From assembly GCA_946481135.1 (NCBI GenBank), contig CAMLMQ010000002.1, positions 1 through 48,970 of the forward strand: DNA of 48,970 nucleotides. The letters are read 5' to 3'. Each line of letters begins with the position of its first letter. Position 1 is the stretch's first letter. Below are positions 1-8,102 of this stretch, one piece after another. The position numbers were made by a program, and so were the translations under genes. A model generated the notes under the pieces. That model did no database searches, was not told the origin of the DNA, and saw only the letters and a list, made by a program, of their open reading frames with translations. This DNA comes from an uncultured Microbacteriaceae bacterium (GTDB lineage Bacteria > Actinomycetota > Actinomycetes > Actinomycetales > Microbacteriaceae).

Positions 1-551
1 CGTTCGCGGTGCTGCTCGGCGACGACATCATCGACTCGCGCGACGTGCTGCTCACGCGGATGCTCGACGTGCAGCAGAAGCGGCACACGACGGTCGTCGC
101 TCTGCTCGAGGTCGACCCGTCGCAGACCCACCTCTACGGCATCGCGACCGTCGAGCCGACCGGCGAAGACGACGTCGTGCGCATCACGGGGCTCGTCGAG
201 AAGCCCGAGCAGGGCACGGCGCCGTCGAACCTCGCGATCATCGGGCGCTACGTGCTGCGCCCGGAGATCTTCGACATCCTCGAGACCACCGACCCCGGCA
301 AGGGCGGGGAGATCCAACTGACGGATGCGCTGCAGGAGCTCGCGACGGGACCGGACTGGGCGGGCGGGGTGCACGGCGTGATCTTCCGCGGACGTCGCTA
401 CGACACCGGCGACCGGCTCGACTACCTCAAGGCGATCGTGCAGCTCGCGAGCGACCACCAGGATCTCGGTACCGAGTTCCGCGCCTGGCTCGGCCCGTTC
501 GCCGCCGGGCTGACGCCGGAAGGCTCGGGCGAGGGGGACCGGGCGGAGTGA
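1..551 (+). CDS. galU: UTP--glucose-1-phosphate uridylyltransferase, C-terminal part
   Basis: Makes UDP-glucose from UTP and glucose-1-phosphate in the cytoplasm, feeding cell-wall and exopolysaccharide sugar metabolism. The gene runs off the left edge; the visible frame (codons begin at position 3) opens with FAVLLGDDI, the nucleotide-sugar binding segment of bacterial GalU. It continues through VEKPEQGTAPSNLAIIGRYV and the GGEIQLTDAL stretch, both typical of the family. The C-terminal GVIFRGRRYDTGDRLDYLKA is also characteristic. Only about 180 residues remain of the usual ~300. The stop overlaps the start of the acetyltransferase downstream (GTGA at 548-551), so the two are translationally coupled. 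The left end is a window truncation, not a broken gene. Confidence 0.95.
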   Translation, partial: FAVLLGDDIIDSRDVLLTRMLDVQQKRHTTVVALLEVDPSQTHLYGIATVEPTGEDDVVRITGLVEKPEQGTAPSNLAIIGRYVLRPEIFDILETTDPGKGGEIQLTDALQELATGPDWAGGVHGVIFRGRRYDTGDRLDYLKAIVQLASDHQDLGTEFRAWLGPFAAGLTPEGSGEGDRAE

Positions 552-1195
552 CCATCCCGGTGCTGCGTGACGGTCCGGTGTCGATCCGACCCATCCGCCT
601 CCGCGACGCCAAGCCGCTCGAACGCGAGCTGCTCGGCAACCGCTCGTGGCTGCGCCAGTGGGAGGCGACCAACCCCGGTGGGCCCGTCGGGTTCGACGCG
701 AAGGCCAGCATCCGATCGCTGCTCGCACACGCCCGCACCGGCAACGGCGTGCCGTTCGTCGTCGAGTACGACGGCGAGTTCGCGGGACAGCTCAACGTCT
801 CGGGGATGTCGTACGGCTCGCTGTCGTCGGCCTCCATCGGGTACTGGGTCGCGGAGCGCTTCGCCGGCAACGGGGTGACCCCGACGGCCGTCGCGCTCGC
901 GACCGATCACGTCTTCTTCGGCCTCGGGCTGCATCGGATGGAGATCTGCATCCGCCCCGAGAACGCCCCGTCGCTGCGCGTCGTCGAGAAGCTCGGCTTC
1001 CGCTACGAGGGGCTGCGGCGGCGCTTCATCCACATCAACGGCGACTGGCGCGACCACTTCTGTTTCGCGCTCACGGTGGAGGAGATCCCCGAGGGCGTGC
1101 TGCGTCGGTGGAAGGACGACCGCGTGCCGGCGGGGGTCGGCAGCGTTCCCGCCGCCGACCGCACCGCCGCCGAGCGTCCCCTGCGTCTGAGCTAG
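548..1195 (+). CDS. GNAT-family N-acetyltransferase, RimJ/RimL type
   Basis: A 215-residue protein of the RimJ/RimL branch of the GNAT superfamily, which transfers acetyl from acetyl-CoA to protein N-termini or small amines. Visible features are the N-terminal beta strand with SIRPIRLRDAKPL, the acceptor-side WLRQWEATNP, the strand GYWVAERFAGNGV, which occupies the acetyl-CoA pyrophosphate-binding position, and the C-terminal signature PENAPSLRVVEKLGFRYEG. The GTG start at 548 overlaps the galU stop by four bases. The pairing of galU with a rimJ-like gene is an old actinobacterial arrangement (as at the Rv0993-Rv0996 locus of Mycobacterium). The moeA/glp gene that often lies between them is absent here. 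The acetylation target is unknown. Confidence 0.88.
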   Translation: MTIPVLRDGPVSIRPIRLRDAKPLERELLGNRSWLRQWEATNPGGPVGFDAKASIRSLLAHARTGNGVPFVVEYDGEFAGQLNVSGMSYGSLSSASIGYWVAERFAGNGVTPTAVALATDHVFFGLGLHRMEICIRPENAPSLRVVEKLGFRYEGLRRRFIHINGDWRDHFCFALTVEEIPEGVLRRWKDDRVPAGVGSVPAADRTAAERPLRLS

Positions 1196-1196
1196 A

Positions 1197-1266
1197 CCCC
1201 GGTGGTCGAGTAGCCGCGACGCGGTACCCCGGTGGTCGAGTAGCCGCAACGCGGCGTGTCGAGACC
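1197..1266. repeat. Tandem pair of GGTGGTCGAGTAGCCGC intergenic repeats between convergent genes
   Basis: Two direct copies of CCCCGGTGGTCGAGTAGCCG begin at 1197 and 1227. The second copy continues through GCGGCGTGTCGAGACC to 1266, where the two halves (GTCGAGTAGCCGC and GCGGCGTGTCGAGAC) form an imperfect hairpin. The repeat fills the whole gap between the stop of the acetyltransferase and the stop of the opposite-strand membrane protein. It probably works as a bidirectional terminator or is a dispersed repeat. From memory, similar GTCGAGTAGCCGC...GCGGCGTATCGAGAC elements are common between genes in Microbacteriaceae. Confidence 0.75.
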
Positions 1267-1946
1267 TACAGCCAGACGAACGGCACGAGCGCGGTCAGCA
1301 CCGCGGCCAGCAGGAAGATGCCCGTCCCGACGCCGATGAGCACCCACTGTGCGCGGCGGTTGGTCAGCACGGCCGCGATACCGAGCAGGAACAGCGACAC
1401 GGCCATGAGCACGGTGTTGAGGGTGAGGCGGTCGCCGTGGCCGTTCGCCTCGTCGCCCTCGGCGAGCAGCTGCGCGCTCTCGTCGTCGAGCTCCGCCCAC
1501 GCGCCGAAGAGCGCGGCCTGATACTCCTCCGACGACTGCGGGTCGGTGTAGGTGTCGGGGTCGGCCTCGTTCTCGGCGACCGACCAGTCGATCGCGGCCT
1601 GCAGGTCGGGGGAGACGGCGGTGAAGACGAGGGCGTCGAACTTCGCGCTCGCGAGCTCGGCGAGCACGGGGTCGGAGCCGTCCATGTCGATCGAGAGCTC
1701 GGTCATGCGGGTGAGGATCTGCGCGTCCTGCAGGTACTGCTGGTTCGCCTCGAGGTAGAGCGACTCGGCCTCGGTCTGCTGGGCGCCGCCCTTCGAGTAC
1801 GCCGACGCCTGGATGCCGCCGTAGAGGGCCGCTTGGAACGACGTGTACGCGGTCGCGACCGACACGACGCCGAGCAGGATGACGATGAGCAGCTGCAGGT
1901 CGGCGAGGAACGGGATGCGGGTCGTCGGGGTGGCGGAATCGGACAT
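1266..1946 (-). CDS. Three-segment membrane protein of unknown function (DUF4337-like)
   Basis: A 226-residue membrane protein. There is one hydrophobic segment near the N-terminus (roughly residues 14-34, around LLIVILLGVVSVATAYTSF), an acidic and glutamine-rich middle of about 120 residues that is probably extracytoplasmic, and two adjacent C-terminal membrane segments (about 174-192 and 201-224). The topology of one anchor, a soluble loop and a terminal hairpin recalls DUF4337-type proteins, but I see no catalytic motif and do not assign a function. It is transcribed alone, convergent with the acetyltransferase and divergent from the SepX/GLPR-like gene at 2060. The ATG at 1946 has no strong ribosome binding site in front of it. 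Confidence 0.72.
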   Translation of the reverse strand: MSDSATPTTRIPFLADLQLLIVILLGVVSVATAYTSFQAALYGGIQASAYSKGGAQQTEAESLYLEANQQYLQDAQILTRMTELSIDMDGSDPVLAELASAKFDALVFTAVSPDLQAAIDWSVAENEADPDTYTDPQSSEEYQAALFGAWAELDDESAQLLAEGDEANGHGDRLTLNTVLMAVSLFLLGIAAVLTNRRAQWVLIGVGTGIFLLAAVLTALVPFVWL

Positions 1947-2059
1947 GGGTCGGGCCTCGGGTTCGGGTGGAAGGGGTCAGGGGGCAGCCCAGATTAGCGC
2001 CCGCTGTGAGGTCGGCGCGGCACCCCGTTCGGAGGGCGCGTCGACCGTACCCTCAGGGC

Positions 2060-2947
2060 ATGGATGGCACGGGTGCGGGCACGGTGATCATGCTCGCGGT
2101 CGCGGCCGTGTTGTGGTTCGCCTACCTCGTGCCGACGTGGCTGCGGCGCCGCGAATACCTCGCGACGGAGCGCACGGCGACGCGCCTGCAGCAGACGATG
2201 CGCGTGCTCGCCGAGACCGCCGAGGTGCCGGTCGAGGTGCGGGTCGCGGCGACGGCGCGCGAGGCGGCACGGCAGGAGCGGATGCTGCGGGCCGAGCAGC
2301 GGCGCGCGGATGCGATGGCCGCCCGGCAGCTCGCCGCGGTGCGTCGGTCGATCCCGGCGTCGGCGCCGCGCCCGGCACTCGACCCCGGGGTGTTGCGTCG
2401 ACGTCGCATGCGCCGCACGCGTCTCGGAGCCTCGCTGCTCATGGTCGCCGCGACGATCGCCGCCGGCATCCAGATCTTCCTCATCGCGACGACGGGGATG
2501 TCGCTCGGCGGCTTCGTCGTGCTCGTCGCCGCGATCACCGGCGGTGGGGCCGCGATCGCGACCCAGCGCCGGCTCGACGCGCTCGCGATGCCGCGCACCG
2601 CCGCATCCGTCCGTGCGCGCACGGCCGTGCAATGGGAGGAACGCCCCATGACGCCGGTCGCGGAGCCCGCGCCCTGGACGCCCGTCGAAATGCCGCGCCC
2701 CCTCTACCTCTCGCGCCCCGCGCCCCGCGAGGATGCGCCGCGCGTCGATCTCGCGCAGGCGCTCCGGGCGGCCGCGGCGGAGTCGGAGGCCGCGCTGCGG
2801 GCCGCGCAGGAGGCCCCCGAGGTCGCCCCGCTGCGCGCCGTGCCGCGCGCGCCGTCGAAGTACGCGGGCATGGGCGTGCTCGGCGCCGACGCCACCGCGA
2901 CGCCCGACCTCGACGAGGTGCTGCGCCGCCGTCGCACGGCCGGCTGA
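2060..2947 (+). CDS. SepX/GLPR-like membrane protein (cell-division associated family)
   Basis: A 295-residue membrane protein. One membrane segment at about residues 8-26 is followed by the motif VPTWLRRREYLATERTATRL and then QQTMRVLAE. This VPxWLRR...MRVL pattern after an N-terminal anchor is what I associate with the conserved actinobacterial protein encoded downstream of rimJ (Rv0996 locus; SepX in Streptomyces, GLPR in Corynebacterium). A long arginine/alanine-rich cytoplasmic stretch, two more membrane segments (about 137-175) and a proline- and charge-rich tail follow. ATG at 2060 is chosen because earlier in-frame starts would run into the intergenic region. SepX and GLPR take part in septum placement and polar growth; the same role here is inference from motif and synteny. 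No Glp/MoeA partner gene is adjacent. Confidence 0.7.
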   Translation: MDGTGAGTVIMLAVAAVLWFAYLVPTWLRRREYLATERTATRLQQTMRVLAETAEVPVEVRVAATAREAARQERMLRAEQRRADAMAARQLAAVRRSIPASAPRPALDPGVLRRRRMRRTRLGASLLMVAATIAAGIQIFLIATTGMSLGGFVVLVAAITGGGAAIATQRRLDALAMPRTAASVRARTAVQWEERPMTPVAEPAPWTPVEMPRPLYLSRPAPREDAPRVDLAQALRAAAAESEAALRAAQEAPEVAPLRAVPRAPSKYAGMGVLGADATATPDLDEVLRRRRTAG

Positions 2948-2999
2948 CGCCGAAGAGACGTCGACCGGCCGGAGGGCTGGTAATGTGGCTCTCTGTTCC

Positions 3000-3072
3000 G
3001 GGCCCTTGGCGCAGTTGGTAGCGCGCCTCGTTCGCATCGAGGAGGTCAGGGGTTCAAATCCCCTAGGGTCCA
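3000..3072 (+). tRNA. tRNA-Ala, anticodon CGC
   Basis: A 73-nt cloverleaf. The acceptor strands GGGCCCT (3000-3006) and AGGGTCC (3065-3071) pair fully, with a G3-U70 wobble that is the alanine identity element. The D arm is GCGC-AGTTGGTA-GCGC. The anticodon arm is CCTCG-TTCGCAT-CGAGG with anticodon CGC, reading GCG, a heavily used alanine codon in this genome. The T arm is AGGGG-TTCAAAT-CCCCT and the discriminator is A73. The terminal CCA is not encoded (CCG follows). Confidence 0.97.
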
Positions 3073-3078
3073 CCGGAT

Positions 3079-3114
3079 GACGAAGGTCCCCGCCGCGAGG
3101 TGGGGGCCTTCGTC
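3079..3114 (+). terminator. Rho-independent-type hairpin after tRNA-Ala
   Basis: GACGAAGGTCCCC (3079-3091) pairs with GGGGGCCTTCGTC (3102-3114), 13 base pairs including one G-U wobble, with a loop of about ten bases. It starts seven bases after the tRNA discriminator. There is no long T-run, as is common in high-GC actinobacteria. Confidence 0.8.
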
Positions 3115-3184
3115 GATTCGGGCCCGGCCCGTTCGTCGGACTTCGGAGGTGGCCGATGTCGGCGGTCGCGGGAAGGCTCGGGGC

Positions 3185-4201
3185 GTGAACGGTGAGTCGG
3201 TGCTCGTCTATGGGGCGTCGGGGCATACCGGGCGATTCGTCGTCGCCGAACTGCGCCGTCGGGGGCTCCCCGTCATCCTCGGGGGGCGGTCGCGGGCCCG
3301 GCTGGCGGACGTCGCCGAGCTCCACGGCCTGCGTCGGGTGCGCGAGTTCGAGCCGTCGGCGACGCAGGAGATGCTCGACGACGTCGGTGTCGTCGTCAAC
3401 TGCGCCGGCCCGTTCCTCGACACCTCCCTCGACGTGGCGCGCGCCGCGGTCGCGGCGGGCGCGCACTATGTCGACGTCTCGGCGGAGCAGGGGTCGGTCG
3501 TCGAGCTCTACCGTGAGCTCGACGAGCCGTCCCGTGCGGCCGGGGTCGCCGTGGTGCCCGCGCTGGGCTTCTACGGCGCCGCCGCGGATCTGCTCGTCTC
3601 CGCCACGCTCGGCGACGAGCGACGCGCCGACGCGGTCCATCTCGCGATCGGTCTCGACCGCTGGTGGCCGACCTCCGGGACGCGGGCGACCGGCGCGCGC
3701 AACACGAGGCCCCGGGTCGTGATCCGCGGCGGGCGGCTCGTGCCGTTCGAGCCCGCCGCCCCGCGCCCCTGGGACTTCCCGCCGCCGCTCGGCACGATGC
3801 AGGTCGAGTCGATGCCGTTCAGCGAGATGATCACGCTGGAACGCCACCTCCGCCTCGGCGAGGTGGTCAGCCTGCTGACGACGTCATCCCTCGCCGACCT
3901 CCGTGACGGCGCGACCCCGCCCCCCGACGCGGTCGACGGACTCGGACGGTCGCCCCAGCGTTTCGTCGTCGATGCGCGGGTGCTGCGGGCGGACGACGAG
4001 CGCCGTGCGCTGATGTCGGGCCGGGACATCTATGCGGTCACCGCCCCGATCGCCGTGGAGGGCGTCGAACGGCTGCGGGACGGCCGCTACGCGGGCGCGG
4101 GAGCGCGCGCGCCCGGCGACGTGTTCGACGCGGCCGACATGCTGGGCGCCCTCGCCGCGGTGACTCCTGATCTGCGGGTGCAGCTCGACGTCAGTCCGTG
4201 A
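3185..4201 (+). CDS. Saccharopine-dehydrogenase-like NAD(P)-binding oxidoreductase
   Basis: A 338-residue soluble protein with an N-terminal Rossmann motif VYGASGHTGRFVV (about residues 9-21), then VVNCAGPFLDT and AAGAHYVDVSAEQG. These are hallmarks of the saccharopine-dehydrogenase NADP-binding family (trans-acting enoyl reductase-like proteins included). The C-terminal half is less conserved and the substrate cannot be predicted. I chose GTG 3185, preceded by GGGAAGG at a suitable distance, over the longer reading starting at 3077, because the latter would begin inside the tRNA terminator and adds a low-quality arginine-rich extension. The 3' end overlaps the convergent SRPBCC gene by 11 bases. 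Confidence 0.82.
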   Translation: MNGESVLVYGASGHTGRFVVAELRRRGLPVILGGRSRARLADVAELHGLRRVREFEPSATQEMLDDVGVVVNCAGPFLDTSLDVARAAVAAGAHYVDVSAEQGSVVELYRELDEPSRAAGVAVVPALGFYGAAADLLVSATLGDERRADAVHLAIGLDRWWPTSGTRATGARNTRPRVVIRGGRLVPFEPAAPRPWDFPPPLGTMQVESMPFSEMITLERHLRLGEVVSLLTTSSLADLRDGATPPPDAVDGLGRSPQRFVVDARVLRADDERRALMSGRDIYAVTAPIAVEGVERLRDGRYAGAGARAPGDVFDAADMLGALAAVTPDLRVQLDVSP

Positions 4202-4640
4202 TCACGCGGCCTTCGGCGATGAAGGCGAGGCGGCGCAGCGTCTCGGCGTTGCGCAGCGTGAGCGGTACGTCGAGGGCGGGTGAGGGGATCCACGATCCCG
4301 GGCCCCTGACGGCGCGTTCGGTGAGGCGCACGACGCAGCCGCCGCCGCGCGGCTTCACCTCGACCACGACCTCCGCCTCGCCGAGCGGCCAGCCCGCGGG
4401 CCGCATCACCATGCGCCGCGGCGGGTCCCAGTCGAGCGACGTCGTCGTGTCATCGATCACGGCGGGCCACGCGCCGAACGAGTGGTGCAGCTTCGAGCCG
4501 ACGGCGGGCCAACCGGCGTCGACGTCGCGCATGCGCGAGGCCCCGACGACCCAGGTCGGGAACACCCAGCCGTCGGCGAGCACCGCGAAGACATCCTCGG
4601 GGCGACAGTTCATCACGCGGACGTTGGTCGACACGGTCAC
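4191..4640 (-). CDS. SRPBCC (START/Bet v 1-like) family protein
   Basis: A 149-residue protein with the SRPBCC ligand-binding fold, read from the opening STNVRVMNCRPEDVFAVLADG, the WVVGASRMRDVD segment following the first helix, and the central SLDWDPPRRMVMRPAGWPLG followed by a charged beta strand. Members bind hydrophobic ligands or act as polyketide cyclase-like proteins. The GTG start overlaps the stop of the upstream flavoprotein (GTGA at 4637-4640), so the two are co-translated and probably act on the same lipid-like or carotenoid-like molecule (inference). The 3' end overlaps the convergent oxidoreductase gene by 11 bases. Confidence 0.82.
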   Translation of the reverse strand: MTVSTNVRVMNCRPEDVFAVLADGWVFPTWVVGASRMRDVDAGWPAVGSKLHHSFGAWPAVIDDTTTSLDWDPPRRMVMRPAGWPLGEAEVVVEVKPRGGGCVVRLTERAVRGPGSWIPSPALDVPLTLRNAETLRRLAFIAEGRVITD

Positions 4641-6100
4641 TCCTCAGGTGCGGATGACGAGGTGAGCGAGGGCGGACGGGCGCCGAATTCGTGGTGGAGG
4701 GCGCTGCGGGCGGCGTAGTACCCCGAGAGCCCGTGCACGCCGGGCCCGGGCACCGTCGACGACGAGCAGAGGTAGAGCCCCCGGGTCGGCGTCCGCCACG
4801 GGTCGGTCGACAGCACCGGGCGGGCGAGCAACTGCCGGAACGCCGACGCGCCGGCGGCGATGTCGCCTCCGATGTAGTTGGGATTCTCGGCTTCGAGATC
4901 GACGGCGGTGCGCGCGCTCGACGCGAGGATGACGTCGCGGAACCCGGGCGCGAACCGCTCGATCTGCCGCACGACCGCCTCGGTGCGATCGGCGGGCGAC
5001 CCGCTCGGCACGTGCGTGTAGGCCCAGAGCACGGAACGTCCCTCGGGCGCGCGGCTCGGGTCCGCGACCGAGGGTTGCGCGACGAGCACGTAGGGGCTGT
5101 CGGGATGCCGTCCCGCGACGACCTCCGCCTCGCCCCGGGCGATCTCGGCCCGCGTCCCGCCGACGTGCACGGTGCCCGCGCGCGCGAGGTCGGGATGGGT
5201 CCACGGCACGGGTCCGGCGAGCGCGAAGTCGACCTTCGCGACGCCCGCGCCGTAGCGGAAGCCGAGCAGACGTCGGCGATACGCTGCGGGCAGCCGCTCG
5301 CCGGCGAGCCGCACGAGTGCCCGGGGGGTCACGTCGGCGAGCACGACGCGCGCGGGCGGCAGGTCGTCGAGGGCCTCGACCGGTGCGTTCGTGAGGATCT
5401 CGCCGCCGTGCGCCCGCAGGTCGTCGGCGAGCGCGTCGACGATCGCCTGGCTGCCGCCGATCGGCACCGGCCAACCGCGCGCGTGCGCGTAGGTCGTCAG
5501 CGACAGGGCCGTGCCCGCCGTCGCGAGCCCGGGCATCCGCTGGATCGCGTGGGCGCCGACCCCCGCGAGCATCGCCGGCGCCTCTTGGTCGGCGAATCGC
5601 GCGTCGGCCGCGAACGACCCCTGCTCGAGCGCCCGCATCCCGAAACGCGCAGCCGTGACGGGATGCCGCGGTAGCTGCAGCAGCGGTGACAGCACGAACT
5701 GCGCGACCCGGTCGGCCTGTTCGACGAGGGGGCGCATCAGCCGGTCGTACGCGTCGCCGTCGCGTCCGAGGTCGGCGACCGTGCGATCGAGGTCGCGCCA
5801 CGCGAGCCCCGCACGACCGCCGTCGAGCGGATGCCCGAACGACAGCTCGGGCACGGCGAACCGGACGCGCCGCTCCAGACCGAACCGGCGGAAGAACCCG
5901 CTCGCGAGGGCGAGCGGGTGCACCGCCGAGCACACATCGTGGCGGAACCCCGGGAGCGTCAGCTCGGCGGTGCGCGAGCCGCCGCCGATCGTCGACTCTC
6001 GCTCGTAGACCCGCACCGACAGTCCGGCGCGGGCGAGGGTGACCGCCGCCGCGAGACCGTTCGGCCCCGCCCCGACGACGATCGCGTCGATCTCGGTCAT
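4637..6100 (-). CDS. Phytoene-desaturase-like (CrtI/COG1233) FAD-dependent oxidoreductase
   Basis: A 487-residue flavoprotein. The N-terminal dinucleotide-binding motif is VVGAGPNGLAAAV (about residues 8-20), followed by YERESTIGGGSRTAELTLPG and the FRHDVCSAVHPLA stretch typical of COG1233 phytoene desaturase/isorenieratene-synthase-like proteins. The C-terminal FAD segment GLYLCSSSTVPGPGVHGLSGY is intact. It is followed, with a four-base overlap, by an SRPBCC gene. No phytoene synthase or other carotenoid gene is nearby, so true carotenoid desaturation is unlikely and the substrate is open. ATG 6100 (protein begins MTEIDAIVVG) is chosen over an upstream in-frame reading that only adds a low-complexity extension. 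A 112-bp divergent promoter region separates it from the small gene at 6213. Confidence 0.85.
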   Translation of the reverse strand: MTEIDAIVVGAGPNGLAAAVTLARAGLSVRVYERESTIGGGSRTAELTLPGFRHDVCSAVHPLALASGFFRRFGLERRVRFAVPELSFGHPLDGGRAGLAWRDLDRTVADLGRDGDAYDRLMRPLVEQADRVAQFVLSPLLQLPRHPVTAARFGMRALEQGSFAADARFADQEAPAMLAGVGAHAIQRMPGLATAGTALSLTTYAHARGWPVPIGGSQAIVDALADDLRAHGGEILTNAPVEALDDLPPARVVLADVTPRALVRLAGERLPAAYRRRLLGFRYGAGVAKVDFALAGPVPWTHPDLARAGTVHVGGTRAEIARGEAEVVAGRHPDSPYVLVAQPSVADPSRAPEGRSVLWAYTHVPSGSPADRTEAVVRQIERFAPGFRDVILASSARTAVDLEAENPNYIGGDIAAGASAFRQLLARPVLSTDPWRTPTRGLYLCSSSTVPGPGVHGLSGYYAARSALHHEFGARPPSLTSSSAPEE

Positions 6101-6212
6101 GCTCCGACCGTACGGGTGGCGCGTGCCGCGGGCCAGGGTTCGACCCGCGAGGCCCCGCGTGGTAGCACGGCCGCATCCCTCCCCGCCTCGCCGACGGTCG
6201 TACGCTGCAGGT

Positions 6213-6545
6213 GTGACCGCGACCCCGCCCTCCCACCGCGGAACGGCGACGCTCGTCGTGCCCGTCGCGCTCAGCCGCATCGACGCCCTCGCCGTGGTCG
6301 CCCTCACGCTCGACCTTCCGGTGGTCGGCGCCGACACCGCGCGTCCCCGGGTCGAACTCGACGGGGGCGTGTGGGTCGAGGTCGAGGTCCCGAAGTTCGG
6401 CGACCCGCCGCCCGTCGCCATCGACGTGCATTCGCCGGTCGGCGTCGAGCACGCGCGGCTCGCGGCGCTCGGCCTCGCGGCCCGGCTGCGGGAGGTCGCC
6501 GGGTGGGATCCGCATCCGGACTTCCCCGTCGACGGCTCCGCCTGA
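6213..6545 (+). CDS. Small conserved-type hypothetical protein
   Basis: A 110-residue protein starting at a GTG. It has no membrane segment and no motif that I recognise. The composition (valine-rich strands such as TLVVPVALSRIDALAVVALTL, then GVWVEVEVPKFGDPPPVAIDV) suggests a small alpha/beta protein. It ends 43 bases before the flotillin gene on the same strand, so the two may be co-transcribed. Third-position GC and codon use match its neighbours, supporting it as a genuine gene. Function unknown. Confidence 0.6.
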   Translation: MTATPPSHRGTATLVVPVALSRIDALAVVALTLDLPVVGADTARPRVELDGGVWVEVEVPKFGDPPPVAIDVHSPVGVEHARLAALGLAARLREVAGWDPHPDFPVDGSA

Positions 6546-6588
6546 ATCCGACCTGAGTTCCGCTCCCGTTTGCCGCCATACTGGGGGC

Positions 6589-8046
6589 ATGTTCCCGTTC
6601 CTGCCCGACCCCGCTCTCCTCATCGCGATCGCCGCGGCGGCGGTGCTGCTGCTCATCGTGCTGATCGTGATCATCCGCGGCATCAAGATCGCGAAGCCCG
6701 ACGAGGCGATCATCGTCACCTCGCGTCGTCGCCGCGGGGGAGAAGCCGACGAGAACGCCGGCCAGAAGGTCGTCTTCGGTTCGCGCGTGTTCGTGAAGCC
6801 GATCGTCGAGGCGTACTTCAAGCTCAGCCTGCGCAGCCGGCAGCTCAATGTGCAGGCCGTCGCGCAGACCCGGGATGCCATCACGATCCGCGTCAACGCC
6901 GTCGCGGTCGTGAAGGTGGGCGGCTCCGAACCGATGGTGCGGGCGGCCGCCCAGCGGTTCCTCAACCAGCAGGACCAGATCGAGTCGTCGACCGAAGAAG
7001 TGCTCTCCGGTTCCATCCGGTCGATCGTCGGTCAGCTCACCGTCACCGAGATCATCACCAACCGTCAGGCCCTCCAGGGTCAGGTGCTCGAAGCCGTCGG
7101 TGAGTCGCTCGACGTGCAGGGTCTGCAGATCGACACCCTGCAGATCAAGGAGATCGACGACGACAACGGCTACATCAAGGACCTCGGTCGCGCCGAGGCC
7201 GCGCGCGTGAAGCAGGTCGCCGAGATCGCCGAGGCGGAGGCGCGTCGGGCGTCGGAGCAGGCGCGCATCGCCGCCGACCAGGCCCTCGCCGAGGCGCAGC
7301 GCGAGCTCGATCTGCGCACCGCCGACATCCAGAAGGAGACCGACAAGGCACGCGCCGAGGCTGGGGCCGCAGCTCCCCTCGCCGAGGCGATCGCGCAGCA
7401 GGAGGTCGTCGCGCAGCAGGAGATCACGGCCGGCAAGCGCGTCGGGCTGCGCAAGCAGGAGCTCGACGCCGAGATCCGCGCCCAGGCGGATGCCGACGCG
7501 TACGCGCGCGAGAAGGACGCCCAGGCGCGTGCGGCCGCCGCGGTGGCGCAGGCCAACGCCGACCGCGACGCCCGTCGCTCCGCCGCCGAGGCGCTCGAAG
7601 CGGAGGGTCTCGCCGAGCGCAACCGCCGCATCGCCGCCGCCGAGGCGCTCCGCGCGGAGGGTGAGGCCGAGGCCGAGGCCATCCGGCTCAAGGGTTCCGC
7701 CGAGGCGGAGTCGCAGAAGCTGCAGGCCGAGGCGCTCGCCGAGCGCAGCGCGGAGCTGCTCAAGCAGCAGATCATCGCGCAGCTGCCCGACATCGTGCGC
7801 GCCGCATCCGAGCCGCTCTCGGCGATCTCGAACATGACGGTCATCTCGTCCGACGGCTCGGGCGCGGCGGCGGTCGGCCAGGGCGTCGCGGGTCAGCTCG
7901 CGACGAGCGTGCAGATCGTGCGGGATGTCACGGGCATCGACATCGCCGACATCCTGAACGCCCGCGCCCAGGGTGAGGCGATCGGCGAGGCGATCAACCA
8001 GCCGAGTCCGCGTCGCGCGGCGAAGCCGAAGCCCGCCGCCGAGTAG
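6589..8046 (+). CDS. Flotillin-like SPFH-domain membrane scaffold protein
   Basis: A 485-residue flotillin/YqiK-type protein. There is one N-terminal membrane segment (about residues 9-30), then the SPFH domain (about 35-215; KPDEAIIVTSRR, SRQLNVQAVAQTRDAITIRV, LRSIVGQLTV-like region). A long alanine/glutamate/arginine coiled coil (about 215-400) with repeated AEA/EAEA patterns follows, then a short C-terminal segment. Flotillins organise functional membrane microdomains and influence fluidity. The last ~117 bp before codon 473 are almost identical to a headless second copy at 29454-29570, and the final ~14 codons are homologous but diverged. Thus the intact gene abuts the left edge of the catabolic island. 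No NfeD-like partner is seen next to it. Confidence 0.92.
   Translation: MFPFLPDPALLIAIAAAAVLLLIVLIVIIRGIKIAKPDEAIIVTSRRRRGGEADENAGQKVVFGSRVFVKPIVEAYFKLSLRSRQLNVQAVAQTRDAITIRVNAVAVVKVGGSEPMVRAAAQRFLNQQDQIESSTEEVLSGSIRSIVGQLTVTEIITNRQALQGQVLEAVGESLDVQGLQIDTLQIKEIDDDNGYIKDLGRAEAARVKQVAEIAEAEARRASEQARIAADQALAEAQRELDLRTADIQKETDKARAEAGAAAPLAEAIAQQEVVAQQEITAGKRVGLRKQELDAEIRAQADADAYAREKDAQARAAAAVAQANADRDARRSAAEALEAEGLAERNRRIAAAEALRAEGEAEAEAIRLKGSAEAESQKLQAEALAERSAELLKQQIIAQLPDIVRAASEPLSAISNMTVISSDGSGAAAVGQGVAGQLATSVQIVRDVTGIDIADILNARAQGEAIGEAINQPSPRRAAKPKPAAE
7887..8046 (+). repeat. Left copy of island-flanking direct repeat (flotillin 3' end)
   Basis: The last 160 bp of the flotillin gene recur in direct orientation at 29454-29613 (offset 21,567 bp). 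From 7887 to 8003 the two copies differ at only two positions (AGC/ACC and GAG/GAC codons). The final ~40 bp differ more but encode the same tail (INQPSPRRAAKPKPAAE against INQPAPRRRAAKPPAEG). Confidence 0.93.
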
Positions 8047-8102
8047 CCCCGCGCACGACAGAGCCGCCCCGGCGAGAGCGTCGACGGCACCGGCGAGGCT
8101 CG

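Noticed and set aside
3077..3184. ATG 3077 as start of the saccharopine-dehydrogenase-like gene
   Set aside because: It lies in the tRNA terminator, adds 36 unlikely residues, and GTG 3185 has a good ribosome site just before the Rossmann strand.
4637..6100. Carotenoid biosynthesis gene cluster
   Set aside because: Only a CrtI-like flavoprotein is present; phytoene synthase, cyclase and prenyltransferase genes are absent, so the family name alone does not indicate carotenoids.
4644..7016. A ~790-codon minus-strand frame overlapping the CrtI-like and flotillin genes
   Set aside because: Arginine-rich low-complexity product covering two confident genes on both strands; no domain.
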